A stretch of 64,000 nucleotides of DNA from positions 1 through 64,000 of the forward strand of contig JAYOIK010000005.1 of NCBI GenBank assembly GCA_038118725.1, in the 5' to 3' direction. The translations under genes were made by a program, and so were the position numbers. The notes below the pieces were generated by a model, which worked only from the letters and a program-made list of their open reading frames with translations, searched no databases and was not told the DNA's origin. Below, in pieces: positions 51,040-58,664 of the stretch; position 1 is the stretch's first letter; each line of letters begins with the position of its first letter. The DNA is from JADHLJ01 sp038118725. GTDB lineage: Bacteria; Pseudomonadota; Alphaproteobacteria; Thalassobaculales; Thalassobaculaceae.

Positions 51040-51864
51040 ATGCCCGCCATCGCCACCGTCCCGGCCGCCACCGTCCCGGCCAAGGTCCGCTATATCAACG
51101 CCGAATGGCGCGACAATCCCGAGAGCCCGCGCATCGGCTCCAAGGAATCCCGGCGCGCCAACACCGCCTATCAGCCGGTGGACATTCACGACGCCCGACC
51201 CCGGATCGCGGCGGGAGAGATCGGCCTCGACAAGACCGGCTTCACGCTCTCGACCAACAAGACGGCTTGTACCGATTTTCGCGACGACGAGGTGATCAAG
51301 CGCGACTACCTGCCCGAGATGCGCGATCTGGTGTGCCGGCTTACCGGCGCCAAGGCCGCCTATCACTACAGCCATCTGGTGCGCACCGAGACGCCTGTCG
51401 ATTTCAACGACGGCTACGCGCGGTTCGTGCATTGCGACTACAATGTCCGGCGCATCGAGGAGATGTCCGAGACGGTGCTCCGCAACCACGGCGTCGAGCC
51501 GGAGAAAGGCTGGAAATACGCCTGGTTCAACACCTGGCAGCCTTTCGACAACCCCGCAATCAACAACCCGCTCGCTTTCATCGACGCCGGCTCGCTACCC
51601 CGCGAGGACGTGATCGACTACTATTACACGGGCCGCAATCGCGACAGCCTCGTCGCCGCGCCGGTCTACAGCCCGGCTCATCGCTGGTGCTATTTCCCGG
51701 AGATGAGCACCGAGGAAGTGATCGTGCTCAAGCAGATGGACCAGCGCCCTGACCGGGTCGTCTATTGCCCGCATACCTCCTTCGACAATCCCCTGGTCGG
51801 CGGCGACGCCCCGCCCCGCCGGAGCATCGAGACCCGTATCGTCGCGGTATTCGAGGAAGACTAG
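51040..51864 (+). CDS. CmcJ/NvfI-family oxidoreductase
   Basis: This predicted Fe(II)/2-oxoglutarate-type oxygenase (274 aa) resembles the CmcJ/NvfI group, known from cephamycin and fungal natural-product pathways. The HxD metal motif is FVHCDYNVRRIEEMS near residue 130, and the distal His lies in VVYCPHTSFDNPLVGG near the C-terminus. RWCYFPEMSTEEVIVLKQMD is the typical linking block. ATG 51040 follows GGAG (51029-51032); its first 42 bases lie in the 55-bp overlap duplicated across the gap. No biosynthetic cluster surrounds it. The substrate is unknown. Confidence 0.85.
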   Translation: MPAIATVPAATVPAKVRYINAEWRDNPESPRIGSKESRRANTAYQPVDIHDARPRIAAGEIGLDKTGFTLSTNKTACTDFRDDEVIKRDYLPEMRDLVCRLTGAKAAYHYSHLVRTETPVDFNDGYARFVHCDYNVRRIEEMSETVLRNHGVEPEKGWKYAWFNTWQPFDNPAINNPLAFIDAGSLPREDVIDYYYTGRNRDSLVAAPVYSPAHRWCYFPEMSTEEVIVLKQMDQRPDRVVYCPHTSFDNPLVGGDAPPRRSIETRIVAVFEED

Positions 51865-51907
51865 GGACCGCGCGCTCCACTCCTTCAGCGAGAAAAGGCT
51901 GCTTGTC

Positions 51908-52633
51908 ATGAGCAAGGGCGTGGTTCTGGTCATCGGCGCGGGAGACGCCACGGGCGGCGCGATCGCGAAACGCTTCGCGCGCGAGGGCTATGAGGCAGTG
52001 ATGACGCGTCGGACCGCCGAGAAACTCGAATCCCTGGCCGAGGAGATTCGCGCGGCGGGCGGCGTCGCGCATCCCTTCGGCGTCGACGCCCGGCGCGAGG
52101 AGGCGATGGTTCCCTTCATCGAGAAGGTGGAAAACGAGATCAGACCGATCGAGGTCGCGGTCTACAATATCGGCGGCAATGTGCGCTTCGGCATCGCCGA
52201 CACCACGGCGTGGGTGTTCTTCAAGGTCTGGGAGATGTGCTGCTTCGGTGGGTTCCTGACCGGGCGCGAGGTCTCCAACCACATGCGCAAGCGCGGGCGC
52301 GGCACGATCCTGTTCACCGGCGCCACCGCTAGCCTGCGCGGCGGCGCCGGTTATTCCGCCTTCGCGGCCGGAAAGCACGGGTTGCGCGCCCTGGCCCAAT
52401 CCATGGCCCGCGAGCTTGGCCCGGAGGGCATTCATGTCGGTCATGTCGTCATCGACGGGGCCATCGACACCGCCTGGATCAAGGAACAGTTCCCGGATCG
52501 CTACGCGCTGAAGGAGAAGGACGGCATCCTCGACCCTGACGCGATCGCCGAGGTCTATTGGTCGTTCCATTGCCAACCGCGCAATGCCTGGAGTTTCGAG
52601 ACCGATATCCGGCCCTGGACGGAGACGTGGTGA
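51908..52633 (+). CDS. SDR-type protein with Phe in place of the catalytic Tyr
   Basis: This 241-aa short-chain dehydrogenase/reductase-fold protein has the N-terminal cofactor region VLVIGAGDATGGAIAKRFAR and the block FTGATASLRGGAGYSAFAAG followed by KHG. The residue four before the Lys is Phe (FAAGK), so the usual YxxxK tyrosine is missing, which I recall as a feature of one SDR subfamily. The C-terminal GHVVIDGAIDTAWIKEQFPD is consistent with that subfamily. It lies 43 bases after the CmcJ-like gene on the same strand. It may have a non-classical reaction or binding role. Confidence 0.85.
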   Translation: MSKGVVLVIGAGDATGGAIAKRFAREGYEAVMTRRTAEKLESLAEEIRAAGGVAHPFGVDARREEAMVPFIEKVENEIRPIEVAVYNIGGNVRFGIADTTAWVFFKVWEMCCFGGFLTGREVSNHMRKRGRGTILFTGATASLRGGAGYSAFAAGKHGLRALAQSMARELGPEGIHVGHVVIDGAIDTAWIKEQFPDRYALKEKDGILDPDAIAEVYWSFHCQPRNAWSFETDIRPWTETW

Positions 52634-52694
52634 CGGCGTGTCTCCGGCGGGCGAATATCCCGGCGATTTTCGAGCGACTATCATTCGCTTGCCC

Positions 52695-52798
52695 CGTCGT
52701 CCTGGCGCGAGGCGGGACCTCGCGATGCCGGTCGAGCCGACGATTGATCACGCCGATGGCCCCGACCCGGAGGCCCCGCCTTTCGCCAGGGCGACGGT
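52695..52798. repeat. Dispersed palindromic repeat, copy 6 (two arms)
   Basis: Arms at 52695-52724 (CGTCGTCCTGGCGCGAGG and following bases) and 52769-52798 (GGAGGCCCCGCCTTTCGCC and following bases) face each other. They lie between the SDR gene and cobQ, which are co-directional, so this copy is not at a convergent end. The rest of 52634-52832 shows no cobalamin riboswitch or gene. Confidence 0.8.
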
Positions 52799-52832
52799 AT
52801 AAGGGCAACGGCGGTAGAGCCTCGGTTACCCC

Positions 52833-54308
52833 ATGACCGCGCGCACCCTCATGCTGCAAGGCACCGGCTCGGATGTGGGGAAATCCCTTCTGGTGGCCGG
52901 GTTGTGCCGGATCGCGGCGCGCCGAGGAATGGCGGTGCGGCCTTTCAAGCCACAGAACATGTCGAACAATGCCGCGGTCACCGTCGACGGTGGGGAAATC
53001 GGCCGCGCCCAGGCCCTGCAAGCCCGCGCCGCCGTGGTCGAGGCGACGGTCCACATGAACCCCGTCCTTCTGAAGCCTGAATCCGAGACCGGTGCCCAGA
53101 TCATCGTTCAAGGGCGCATGCGGGGTCACGCCAAGGCGGGGGCCTATCAGGCGATGAAAGCCGAGCTTCTGGGCGCGGTGCTGGACAGCCACGCGCGTCT
53201 GGCGGCGCAAGCCGATCTGGTGATCGTCGAAGGCGCCGGCAGCCCCGCCGAAGTCAATCTGAGGGCCGGTGACATCGCCAATATGGGTTTCGCCGAGGCC
53301 GCCGACGTCCCAGTCGTTCTGGTCGGCGACATCGACCGGGGCGGGGTGATCGCGAGCCTGGTCGGCACCAAGGCGGTGATGAGCGACGATGACGCAAGCC
53401 GAGTCGCGGGCTTTATCGTGAACAAATTTCGCGGCGACTTGTCGCTGTTCGACGGCGGCGTCCGCGAGATCGAGCGCCGAACCGGCTGGCCGTGCCTCGG
53501 AGTCGCACCCTGGTTCGCCGAGGCCAACAGACTACCCGCGGAGGACGCGGTCGGCTTGCGCCAAATGGGCACGAAAGCCAGGGACGGCATCAAGATCGCG
53601 GTGCCGATGCTCGCGCGGATCGCCAATTTCGATGATCTCGACCCGCTGCGCCTGGAGCCCGCGGTTTCGGTTCTGATGATCGAGCCGGGCCAAGCGATCC
53701 CCGGAGACGTGGATCTCGTGTTGCTGCCGGGAAGCAAGTCGACGATCGGGGATCTCGCGTTCCTGCGCGCGCAAGGCTGGGATGTCGATATCCACGCCCA
53801 TGTCCGGCGCGGGGGCCGGGTTCTCGGCCTGTGCGGCGGCTATCAGATGCTGGGCCGCCGGATCACCGATCCCGAGGGGGTCGAGGGCCCGCCCGGCGAG
53901 GTGGAGGGGTTGAGGCTGCTGAACGTGGAGACCATCCTCGGCGGAACCAAGACCCTGACACGGGTGGCTGGCCGCGATCTGGTTCATGACGCGGCCATCG
54001 AGGGATACGAGATCCATATCGGACGCACCGAGGGTCCCGACCGCGCCCGTCCGCTAGTTGAAATCAGCGCCGACGGCGAGGCGGCCAAGCCGGACGGCGC
54101 GTGTTCCGCCGACGGGCTCGTCACGGGCTGCTATGTCCACGGCCTTTTCGCCGCCGACGGCTATCGCCGCGCGGTGCTGAGGGCGCTGGGCGGCCATGGC
54201 GAGGAAGGCTTGCGTTTCAACGACGCGATCGAGGACGTGCTGGACCGATTGGCCGAGCATCTGGAAACACATCTCGATATCGACCGTCTGTTCGCGCTTG
54301 CGCGTTGA
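52833..54308 (+). CDS. cobQ: Cobyric acid synthase
   Basis: CobQ (491 aa) amidates side chains of adenosylcobyrinic acid a,c-diamide in B12 synthesis. The N-terminal P-loop-like ATPase domain shows LMLQGTGSDVGKSLLVAGLC and KPQNMSNNAAVTVDGGEIGR, the CobQ hallmark, followed by VIVEGAGSPAEVNLRAGDIA. The C-terminal glutaminase domain has the catalytic Cys in VLGLCGGYQMLGRRITDPEG and His in GCYVHGLFAADGYRRAVLRA. No other cob gene or B12 riboswitch is in the window. ATG 52833 is used. Confidence 0.95.
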   Translation: MTARTLMLQGTGSDVGKSLLVAGLCRIAARRGMAVRPFKPQNMSNNAAVTVDGGEIGRAQALQARAAVVEATVHMNPVLLKPESETGAQIIVQGRMRGHAKAGAYQAMKAELLGAVLDSHARLAAQADLVIVEGAGSPAEVNLRAGDIANMGFAEAADVPVVLVGDIDRGGVIASLVGTKAVMSDDDASRVAGFIVNKFRGDLSLFDGGVREIERRTGWPCLGVAPWFAEANRLPAEDAVGLRQMGTKARDGIKIAVPMLARIANFDDLDPLRLEPAVSVLMIEPGQAIPGDVDLVLLPGSKSTIGDLAFLRAQGWDVDIHAHVRRGGRVLGLCGGYQMLGRRITDPEGVEGPPGEVEGLRLLNVETILGGTKTLTRVAGRDLVHDAAIEGYEIHIGRTEGPDRARPLVEISADGEAAKPDGACSADGLVTGCYVHGLFAADGYRRAVLRALGGHGEEGLRFNDAIEDVLDRLAEHLETHLDIDRLFALAR

Positions 54309-54362
54309 GGACGGGTCTGTATGGTGGCGGGCCTACGACAGGATCGGTCCCAGGAGAGGTTC

Positions 54363-54890
54363 ATGCGTCGTCTTCTAACACTGTTCGGAGCCTTGCTTTT
54401 TCTCATGACAGCAAACAACGCCGAGGCTCAGGACCTCGAAAATCAGCTCTACCTTGATCTCAAGGACGGTCGGGTGGTCATCGACCTACGCCCCGACGTC
54501 GCGCCCCAGCATGTCGAGCGCATCAAGGAACTGACCCGCCAGGGGTTCTATGACGGGATCGTGTTTCACAGGGTGATCGAGGGTTTCATGGCCCAGACCG
54601 GCGATCCGACCGGCACCGGCATGGGCGGCTCCGGCGAAAAGCTGAGGGCTGAGTTCTCCAGCGCCCCCTTCGTGCGCGGCACGGTGGGCATGGCGCGCTC
54701 GCAGGACCCGAACAGCGGCGACAGCCAGTTCTTCATCTGCTTCGGCGACGCTCAGTTTCTGAACGGCCAATACACGGTCTGGGGCGTGGTGAGCGAGGGC
54801 ATGGAATTCGTCGACAACATCACCCGCGGCGAGCCGCCGGCGAATCCGGATCAAATCGTCAGAATGCAGGTCGCCGCCGACGCCCAATAG
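54363..54890 (+). CDS. Periplasmic peptidyl-prolyl cis-trans isomerase (cyclophilin)
   Basis: This 175-aa cyclophilin speeds proline isomerisation. It has a signal peptide (MRRLLTLFGALLFLMTANNA, cleaved after AEA-like residues near 24), so it acts in the periplasm. The catalytic core shows FYDGIVFHRVIEGFMAQTGD, FVRGTVGMARSQDPNSGDSQ with FFICF, and LNGQYTVWGVVSEGMEFVDN. AGGAG (54352-54356) is 6 bases before ATG 54363; the frame is open from 54321. The Arg and Phe residues of the active site are present. Confidence 0.94.
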   Translation: MRRLLTLFGALLFLMTANNAEAQDLENQLYLDLKDGRVVIDLRPDVAPQHVERIKELTRQGFYDGIVFHRVIEGFMAQTGDPTGTGMGGSGEKLRAEFSSAPFVRGTVGMARSQDPNSGDSQFFICFGDAQFLNGQYTVWGVVSEGMEFVDNITRGEPPANPDQIVRMQVAADAQ

Positions 54891-54933
54891 CGGCGTATCG
54901 CCGGTCACGGGAATCCGCCCCACCAAGACACCG

Positions 54934-55051
54934 GCGCCCTGACGAAGGTCAGGGCTCTCGCCGCCTCGGTTTGACGGCCAAGGTCGGTCGTGCTCGTAAC
55001 CAGCGGTGGCGCCTTCGTCGTCCTCGGCACAAGCCTTCACCGGGGCGACGG
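54934..55051. repeat. Dispersed palindromic repeat, copy 7 (two arms)
   Basis: Arms at 54934-54955 (GCGCCCTGACGAAGGTCAGG and following bases) and 55031-55051 (AGCCTTCACCGGGGCGACGG) lie between convergent genes, the cyclophilin gene and a class II aldolase gene. The two arms are more diverged than in other copies. The rest of 54891-55146 holds no gene. Confidence 0.7.
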
Positions 55052-55146
55052 GAAAGAGCCTTCAAGGCGTCCCAGGATGTTCCCAGGCCGCAATAAGCGC
55101 AAGCTGTGACGACGAATGCGCGGGAGCGTCGAAATCCCGACGAACC

Positions 55147-55929
55147 CTAATCCGCGTAATCTGGCTCCTTACGGTCGAGGATCCGCTTGAGGGCGTCGAA
55201 ATGCCATTCGGCGTTGGCCCGCCCGCCATAGCGCATGGCCGACCCGCGATAGGTATTGTAGGTCTTCTCGATAACCGGCTCCGACAGCTTGCGCAGGGGC
55301 CGACCCGTCCACATGGCATAAAGCTGCACCTGGGCCACACGCTCCAGGTAATAGAGCCGGTCATAGGCCTCGGCGATGGTGTTGCCGAGAGTAAGCGCCC
55401 CGTGATTGGCCATCAGCATGACGGTGTTGTCGCCGCAAGCCTTGGCCAACCGCGCGCCCTCCGCCGGGTCGAGGCCCGGGCCGTCATAGGACTCATCGTA
55501 GCCGGTCTTCATCATGGTACCGAGCTCGGTCTGACCGATCGGCTGGATTTGCTGGTCTTCCAGGCGGGTCAGCGCGCTGGCATAGGGCATATGGGTGTGG
55601 AAGACCGCCGCGGCGTGTTCCATGGTTTTGTGCATCGGCGCGTGGATGCAATAGGCCGACCGCTCGACGATACCCTCGCCCCGCTTCACCTCGCCGTCAT
55701 AGCCGACCTCCATGAAGCAGCTCGCCGTCACCTCGGACCAATGGGTGCCGAAGGGGATCTGATAGTAACGGTCGTCATATCCCGGAACCCGATAGGTCAG
55801 ATGGTTGAAGATCCCCTCGTGCAGGTCATGCATGACGGCGCAACGATGCGCGGCGGCGAGGTCGATCCGGGCCTGCCATTGCTCGTCGGTATGGCCTTGG
55901 GCCTGGGCTTTTGAAGAGACGAAGTTCAT
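55147..55929 (-). CDS. Class II aldolase/adducin family protein
   Basis: This 260-aa class II aldolase/adducin-fold protein probably binds zinc through HTHMPYASALTRLED (AAVFHTHM) and MLMANHGALTLGNTIAEAYD. The N-terminal half includes LAAAHRCAVMHDLHEGIFNH. It is related to, but not a close duplicate of, the protein at 33853-34608. ATG 55929 is used. It is the last gene of a minus-strand run that begins with gamma-glutamyltransferase, separated from the LLM gene by 114 bases. The substrate is unknown. Confidence 0.85.
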   Translation of the reverse strand: MNFVSSKAQAQGHTDEQWQARIDLAAAHRCAVMHDLHEGIFNHLTYRVPGYDDRYYQIPFGTHWSEVTASCFMEVGYDGEVKRGEGIVERSAYCIHAPMHKTMEHAAAVFHTHMPYASALTRLEDQQIQPIGQTELGTMMKTGYDESYDGPGLDPAEGARLAKACGDNTVMLMANHGALTLGNTIAEAYDRLYYLERVAQVQLYAMWTGRPLRKLSEPVIEKTYNTYRGSAMRYGGRANAEWHFDALKRILDRKEPDYAD

Positions 55930-56043
55930 CGGACGCTCCCTGCTTGAAGGTAAAAGGGATTGAGTTTGGCCGGCAGTTTCCTCCCGCCCGGCCTTTCGGT
56001 CAATCGCCCGGCTCCAATAAGCAGCCGGCGGATGGCGCGTGAC

Positions 56044-57045
56044 CTACAGGCCCGCCGCCTTGGCGATCTCGGAATAGCTGTCGCGGCGCGCCTGCTCGCT
56101 ATGCGCCCAGGTGACAATGGCGACCTCGTCCACGCCGACCCGTTCGGCGAGCTCCCGGGTGCGCGTCATGACCTCCTCGCCGGTGCCGACGAAGGAGGAC
56201 TTGCGCAATTCGGCGATCCGCGCCTCCTCGCGCTCGTTGTAGGAATGCGCGAGCGCCTCTTCCGGGCTTTCGAAGGTCAGATGCATGCCGCGATCACGAT
56301 AGAGTTGCCACCGGGCCCGCGAAGTATAGTGGTACTGAGCCTCCTCGTGGGTCTCGGCGGCCAGCGCCCAGACACAGATCCCGGAGCGTGGCTCGGGATG
56401 CCGGGCGCTCGGCTTGTAGTTCTCGCGATACAGCTTGAGGGCCTGCTCCCCCATGGCGCCGTCCGAGAAGAACCAGGCGAAGGAATACGGCATGCCGAAA
56501 TAGGCGGCGACCTGGGCGCCGTAGGCCGAGCTGCCGAGGATCCACAATTCCGGCGCTGTTTCACCCTGGGGCTGAGCCTTGAGGCGAGCGAAGGTATGGC
56601 CCTCTTGAAGCGGCTCCCCATGAACCCAGGCATCGAGATCCATCACGTCGTTCGGGAACTGGTTGGGTCTATCGGCAGCCTGGGGATTGAGCGCGTAGGC
56701 GGTCAACCCGTCCGAGCCCGGCGCCCGCCCGAGCCCCAGATCGATCCGTCCAGGGGCCAGGGCGTCCAGGACGCGAAACTGCTCGGCCACCTTGAAGGGC
56801 GAATAATGCGGCAACATGACCCCGGCGCTCCCGATCCGGATGCGCTCAGTGGTCGCGGCGATCGCGGCGATAACGATCTCCGGCGCGGTGCCGACAATGG
56901 CCGGGTGGTTGTGGTGCTCGGAAACCCAGAACCGATGGAAACCGAGATCCTCGCAATGCTTGGCGAGCGCGACCGTCTCGCGGATCGCCGCGCCTTGCGG
57001 ACGCCCCGCGACGGCGATGGATTGGTCTAGTACGGACAGACGCAA
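56044..57045 (-). CDS. Luciferase-like (LLM) flavin-dependent monooxygenase
   Basis: This 333-aa bacterial-luciferase-fold oxidoreductase uses FMNH2 or F420-type flavin. The N-terminal strand is LSVLDQSIAVAGRPQGAAIR, with FWVSEHHNHPAIVGTAPEIV, RIRIGSAGVMLPHYSPFKVA and RIDLGLGRAPGSDGLTAYAL, all typical of the LLM family. The start is TTG 57045, with GGAG 7 bases upstream. A flavin reductase is not adjacent; the FMN reductase at 34628 is far away. It follows the GFA gene by 13 bases in a tight operon. The substrate may be a sulfur or carbonyl compound (inference). Confidence 0.88.
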   Translation of the reverse strand: MRLSVLDQSIAVAGRPQGAAIRETVALAKHCEDLGFHRFWVSEHHNHPAIVGTAPEIVIAAIAATTERIRIGSAGVMLPHYSPFKVAEQFRVLDALAPGRIDLGLGRAPGSDGLTAYALNPQAADRPNQFPNDVMDLDAWVHGEPLQEGHTFARLKAQPQGETAPELWILGSSAYGAQVAAYFGMPYSFAWFFSDGAMGEQALKLYRENYKPSARHPEPRSGICVWALAAETHEEAQYHYTSRARWQLYRDRGMHLTFESPEEALAHSYNEREEARIAELRKSSFVGTGEEVMTRTRELAERVGVDEVAIVTWAHSEQARRDSYSEIAKAAGL

Positions 57046-57058
57046 GGGAGTACTCCGG

Positions 57059-57487
57059 TCAGGTTATCGTGGACGGCGGAACCCCGGCCTCGTGTTTTTC
57101 GGTCGCGCGCGACGTGTCTTGCCAGCCCACGGCGCTGCGGGTCCAGATCTGTGTACTCGCCTCGATCGCCTTGGGGTCATCCAGTGAACCGGCCTTCAAG
57201 GACATATGCGTCGGCCGCGCGGTCGAGCAAACATAGATCGGCGAGCCACAGGTTTCGCAGAACGCCTCGGTCACCGTGTTGCCGCTGTCGGTCGGGCGAT
57301 CCCAGGTCCTGGGCGCCGCGCCCTCGAACGTCACGGCGTCGCGGGAGACCAGAAGACCGGTGTGGAAAGCACTCCCCGTCGCCTTGTTACAGTCGGTGCA
57401 GTGACAGTGATAGATCCGAAGCGGCTCCTCGGCGCATTCATATCGAATGGCGCCGCACGCGCAGCCGCCGGCAAAAGGGATTTTCAT
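57059..57487 (-). CDS. GFA (glutathione-dependent formaldehyde-activating) family protein
   Basis: This 142-aa protein belongs to the GFA/Mss4-like family. It has the zinc-binding Cys pairs in GGCACGAIRYECAEEPLRIY, HCHCTDCNKATGSAF and EAFCETCGSPIYVCS. Founding members catalyse glutathione adduct formation with formaldehyde, although many relatives have other or no known activity. ATG 57487 starts it. It sits 6 bases after the CoA-transferase gene and 13 bases before the LLM monooxygenase gene on the minus strand. Its position next to gamma-glutamyltransferase fits a glutathione-linked role. Confidence 0.9.
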   Translation of the reverse strand: MKIPFAGGCACGAIRYECAEEPLRIYHCHCTDCNKATGSAFHTGLLVSRDAVTFEGAAPRTWDRPTDSGNTVTEAFCETCGSPIYVCSTARPTHMSLKAGSLDDPKAIEASTQIWTRSAVGWQDTSRATEKHEAGVPPSTIT

Positions 57488-57493
57488 GATCTT

Positions 57494-58663
57494 TTACTCC
57501 CGTTGTTCCAACACGCCGCCGAGAATTTCCCCGTTGTGCTCGCCCACCGACGCCACCCAGGCGCGCGCGCCGACATCGGCGGCGGTGAACAGCATCGGCG
57601 TGTTTGCAACACGATAGACCGCGCCGTCGTCGGTCACGTCGACCGCCGCGCCGCGCTCGTCGACATGCGGGCGGTCCATGGATTGCGCCAGGGTCAGATA
57701 TCGCGCACAGGGACAGCCGGCCTGGTTGATCCGCCGTTCCGCTTCCTCCGCGGTAATCCCGGCGATTTCCGCCTCGATCACGGTCAGCAGCGTGTCCCAA
57801 TTCTCGATCCGCGTCCGCGCCTCGGCGAAGCGGGAGTCGGTGATCAGGTCCTCGCGCTCGATGCTCCGGCACAAGGCGGCGAAGTTCAGCTGGCTGACCG
57901 GGGCCACCATGAGAAACCCGTCGGATGCCCGGATCGGCGCGAAGATCGGCGCCTTGGCGGGGTTCTCCACCTGGGCGGCCTGATATTCATGGGCCATCAT
58001 GTTGTGGATCGCATCGATCATCGCGACGTCGATGCGCTGTCCCCTCCCTGTTCGGTCGCGTCCAAACAGGGCCGCGTTGATCGCCGCGCAGGCATGCACG
58101 CCGCCCATGAAATCGGGCGCGTTGCTACGATGGCGGAGCGGACGGTCGAGCGTCGTCTCATAGTCCATCATCATCATGTCGAAGCCGCTGGAAGCGTTGA
58201 TGATGGTGGCGAAAGCCGGCTTGCGTGCGTCCGTGCCGGTTTGCCCGTACCCGGAGATCGAGCAGTAGATCAGATCCGGCTTGATCGCGCGCAGGCTCTC
58301 ATAGTCAAGGCCCAGACGAGCCATTACGCCGGGGCGGTAGTTTTCCAGAACCACGTCGACGCCGGGTAGCAAGCGATGGATCGCGGCGATCGCCTCGGGT
58401 GCCTTCAGGTCAAGCTCGATGCTTTTCTTGCCGCAGTTGAGATGTCCGAAATAGGCACTCTTCTCGCCTTGGAAAGGCGGGGCGTTGCGCATCACCTCGC
58501 CGCCGGGCGGTTCCACCTTGATCACCTCGGCGCCCATGTCGGCCATCAGGCGCGAGCAGTAGGGCCCGGCCACGTACATGGTGAAATCCAGCACCCGCAC
58601 CCCAGAGAGTGGCCCCGGCGCCGAGGCTTCTTCCACCGCGGATTCCCGCGTCGTCTCGGCCAT
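57494..58663 (-). CDS. CaiB/BaiF family CoA-transferase
   Basis: This 389-aa class III CoA-transferase resembles formyl-CoA, carnitine and succinyl-CoA:acid transferases. The N-terminal block GVRVLDFTMYVAGPYCSRLM and DMGAEVIKVEPPGGEVMRNA are the family signature. CSISGYGQTGTDARKPAFAT and a central DRTGRGQRIDVAMIDAIHNM also match. ATG 58663 is 1 base after the gamma-glutamyltransferase stop. It activates an acid by moving CoA from a donor such as succinyl-CoA; the acid is not known. Confidence 0.92.
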   Translation of the reverse strand: MAETTRESAVEEASAPGPLSGVRVLDFTMYVAGPYCSRLMADMGAEVIKVEPPGGEVMRNAPPFQGEKSAYFGHLNCGKKSIELDLKAPEAIAAIHRLLPGVDVVLENYRPGVMARLGLDYESLRAIKPDLIYCSISGYGQTGTDARKPAFATIINASSGFDMMMMDYETTLDRPLRHRSNAPDFMGGVHACAAINAALFGRDRTGRGQRIDVAMIDAIHNMMAHEYQAAQVENPAKAPIFAPIRASDGFLMVAPVSQLNFAALCRSIEREDLITDSRFAEARTRIENWDTLLTVIEAEIAGITAEEAERRINQAGCPCARYLTLAQSMDRPHVDERGAAVDVTDDGAVYRVANTPMLFTAADVGARAWVASVGEHNGEILGGVLEQRE

Positions 58664-58664
58664 C

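Noticed and set aside
52634..52832. Cobalamin riboswitch upstream of cobQ
   Set aside because: The space contains two arms of the dispersed repeat, and I find no B12-box-like sequence.
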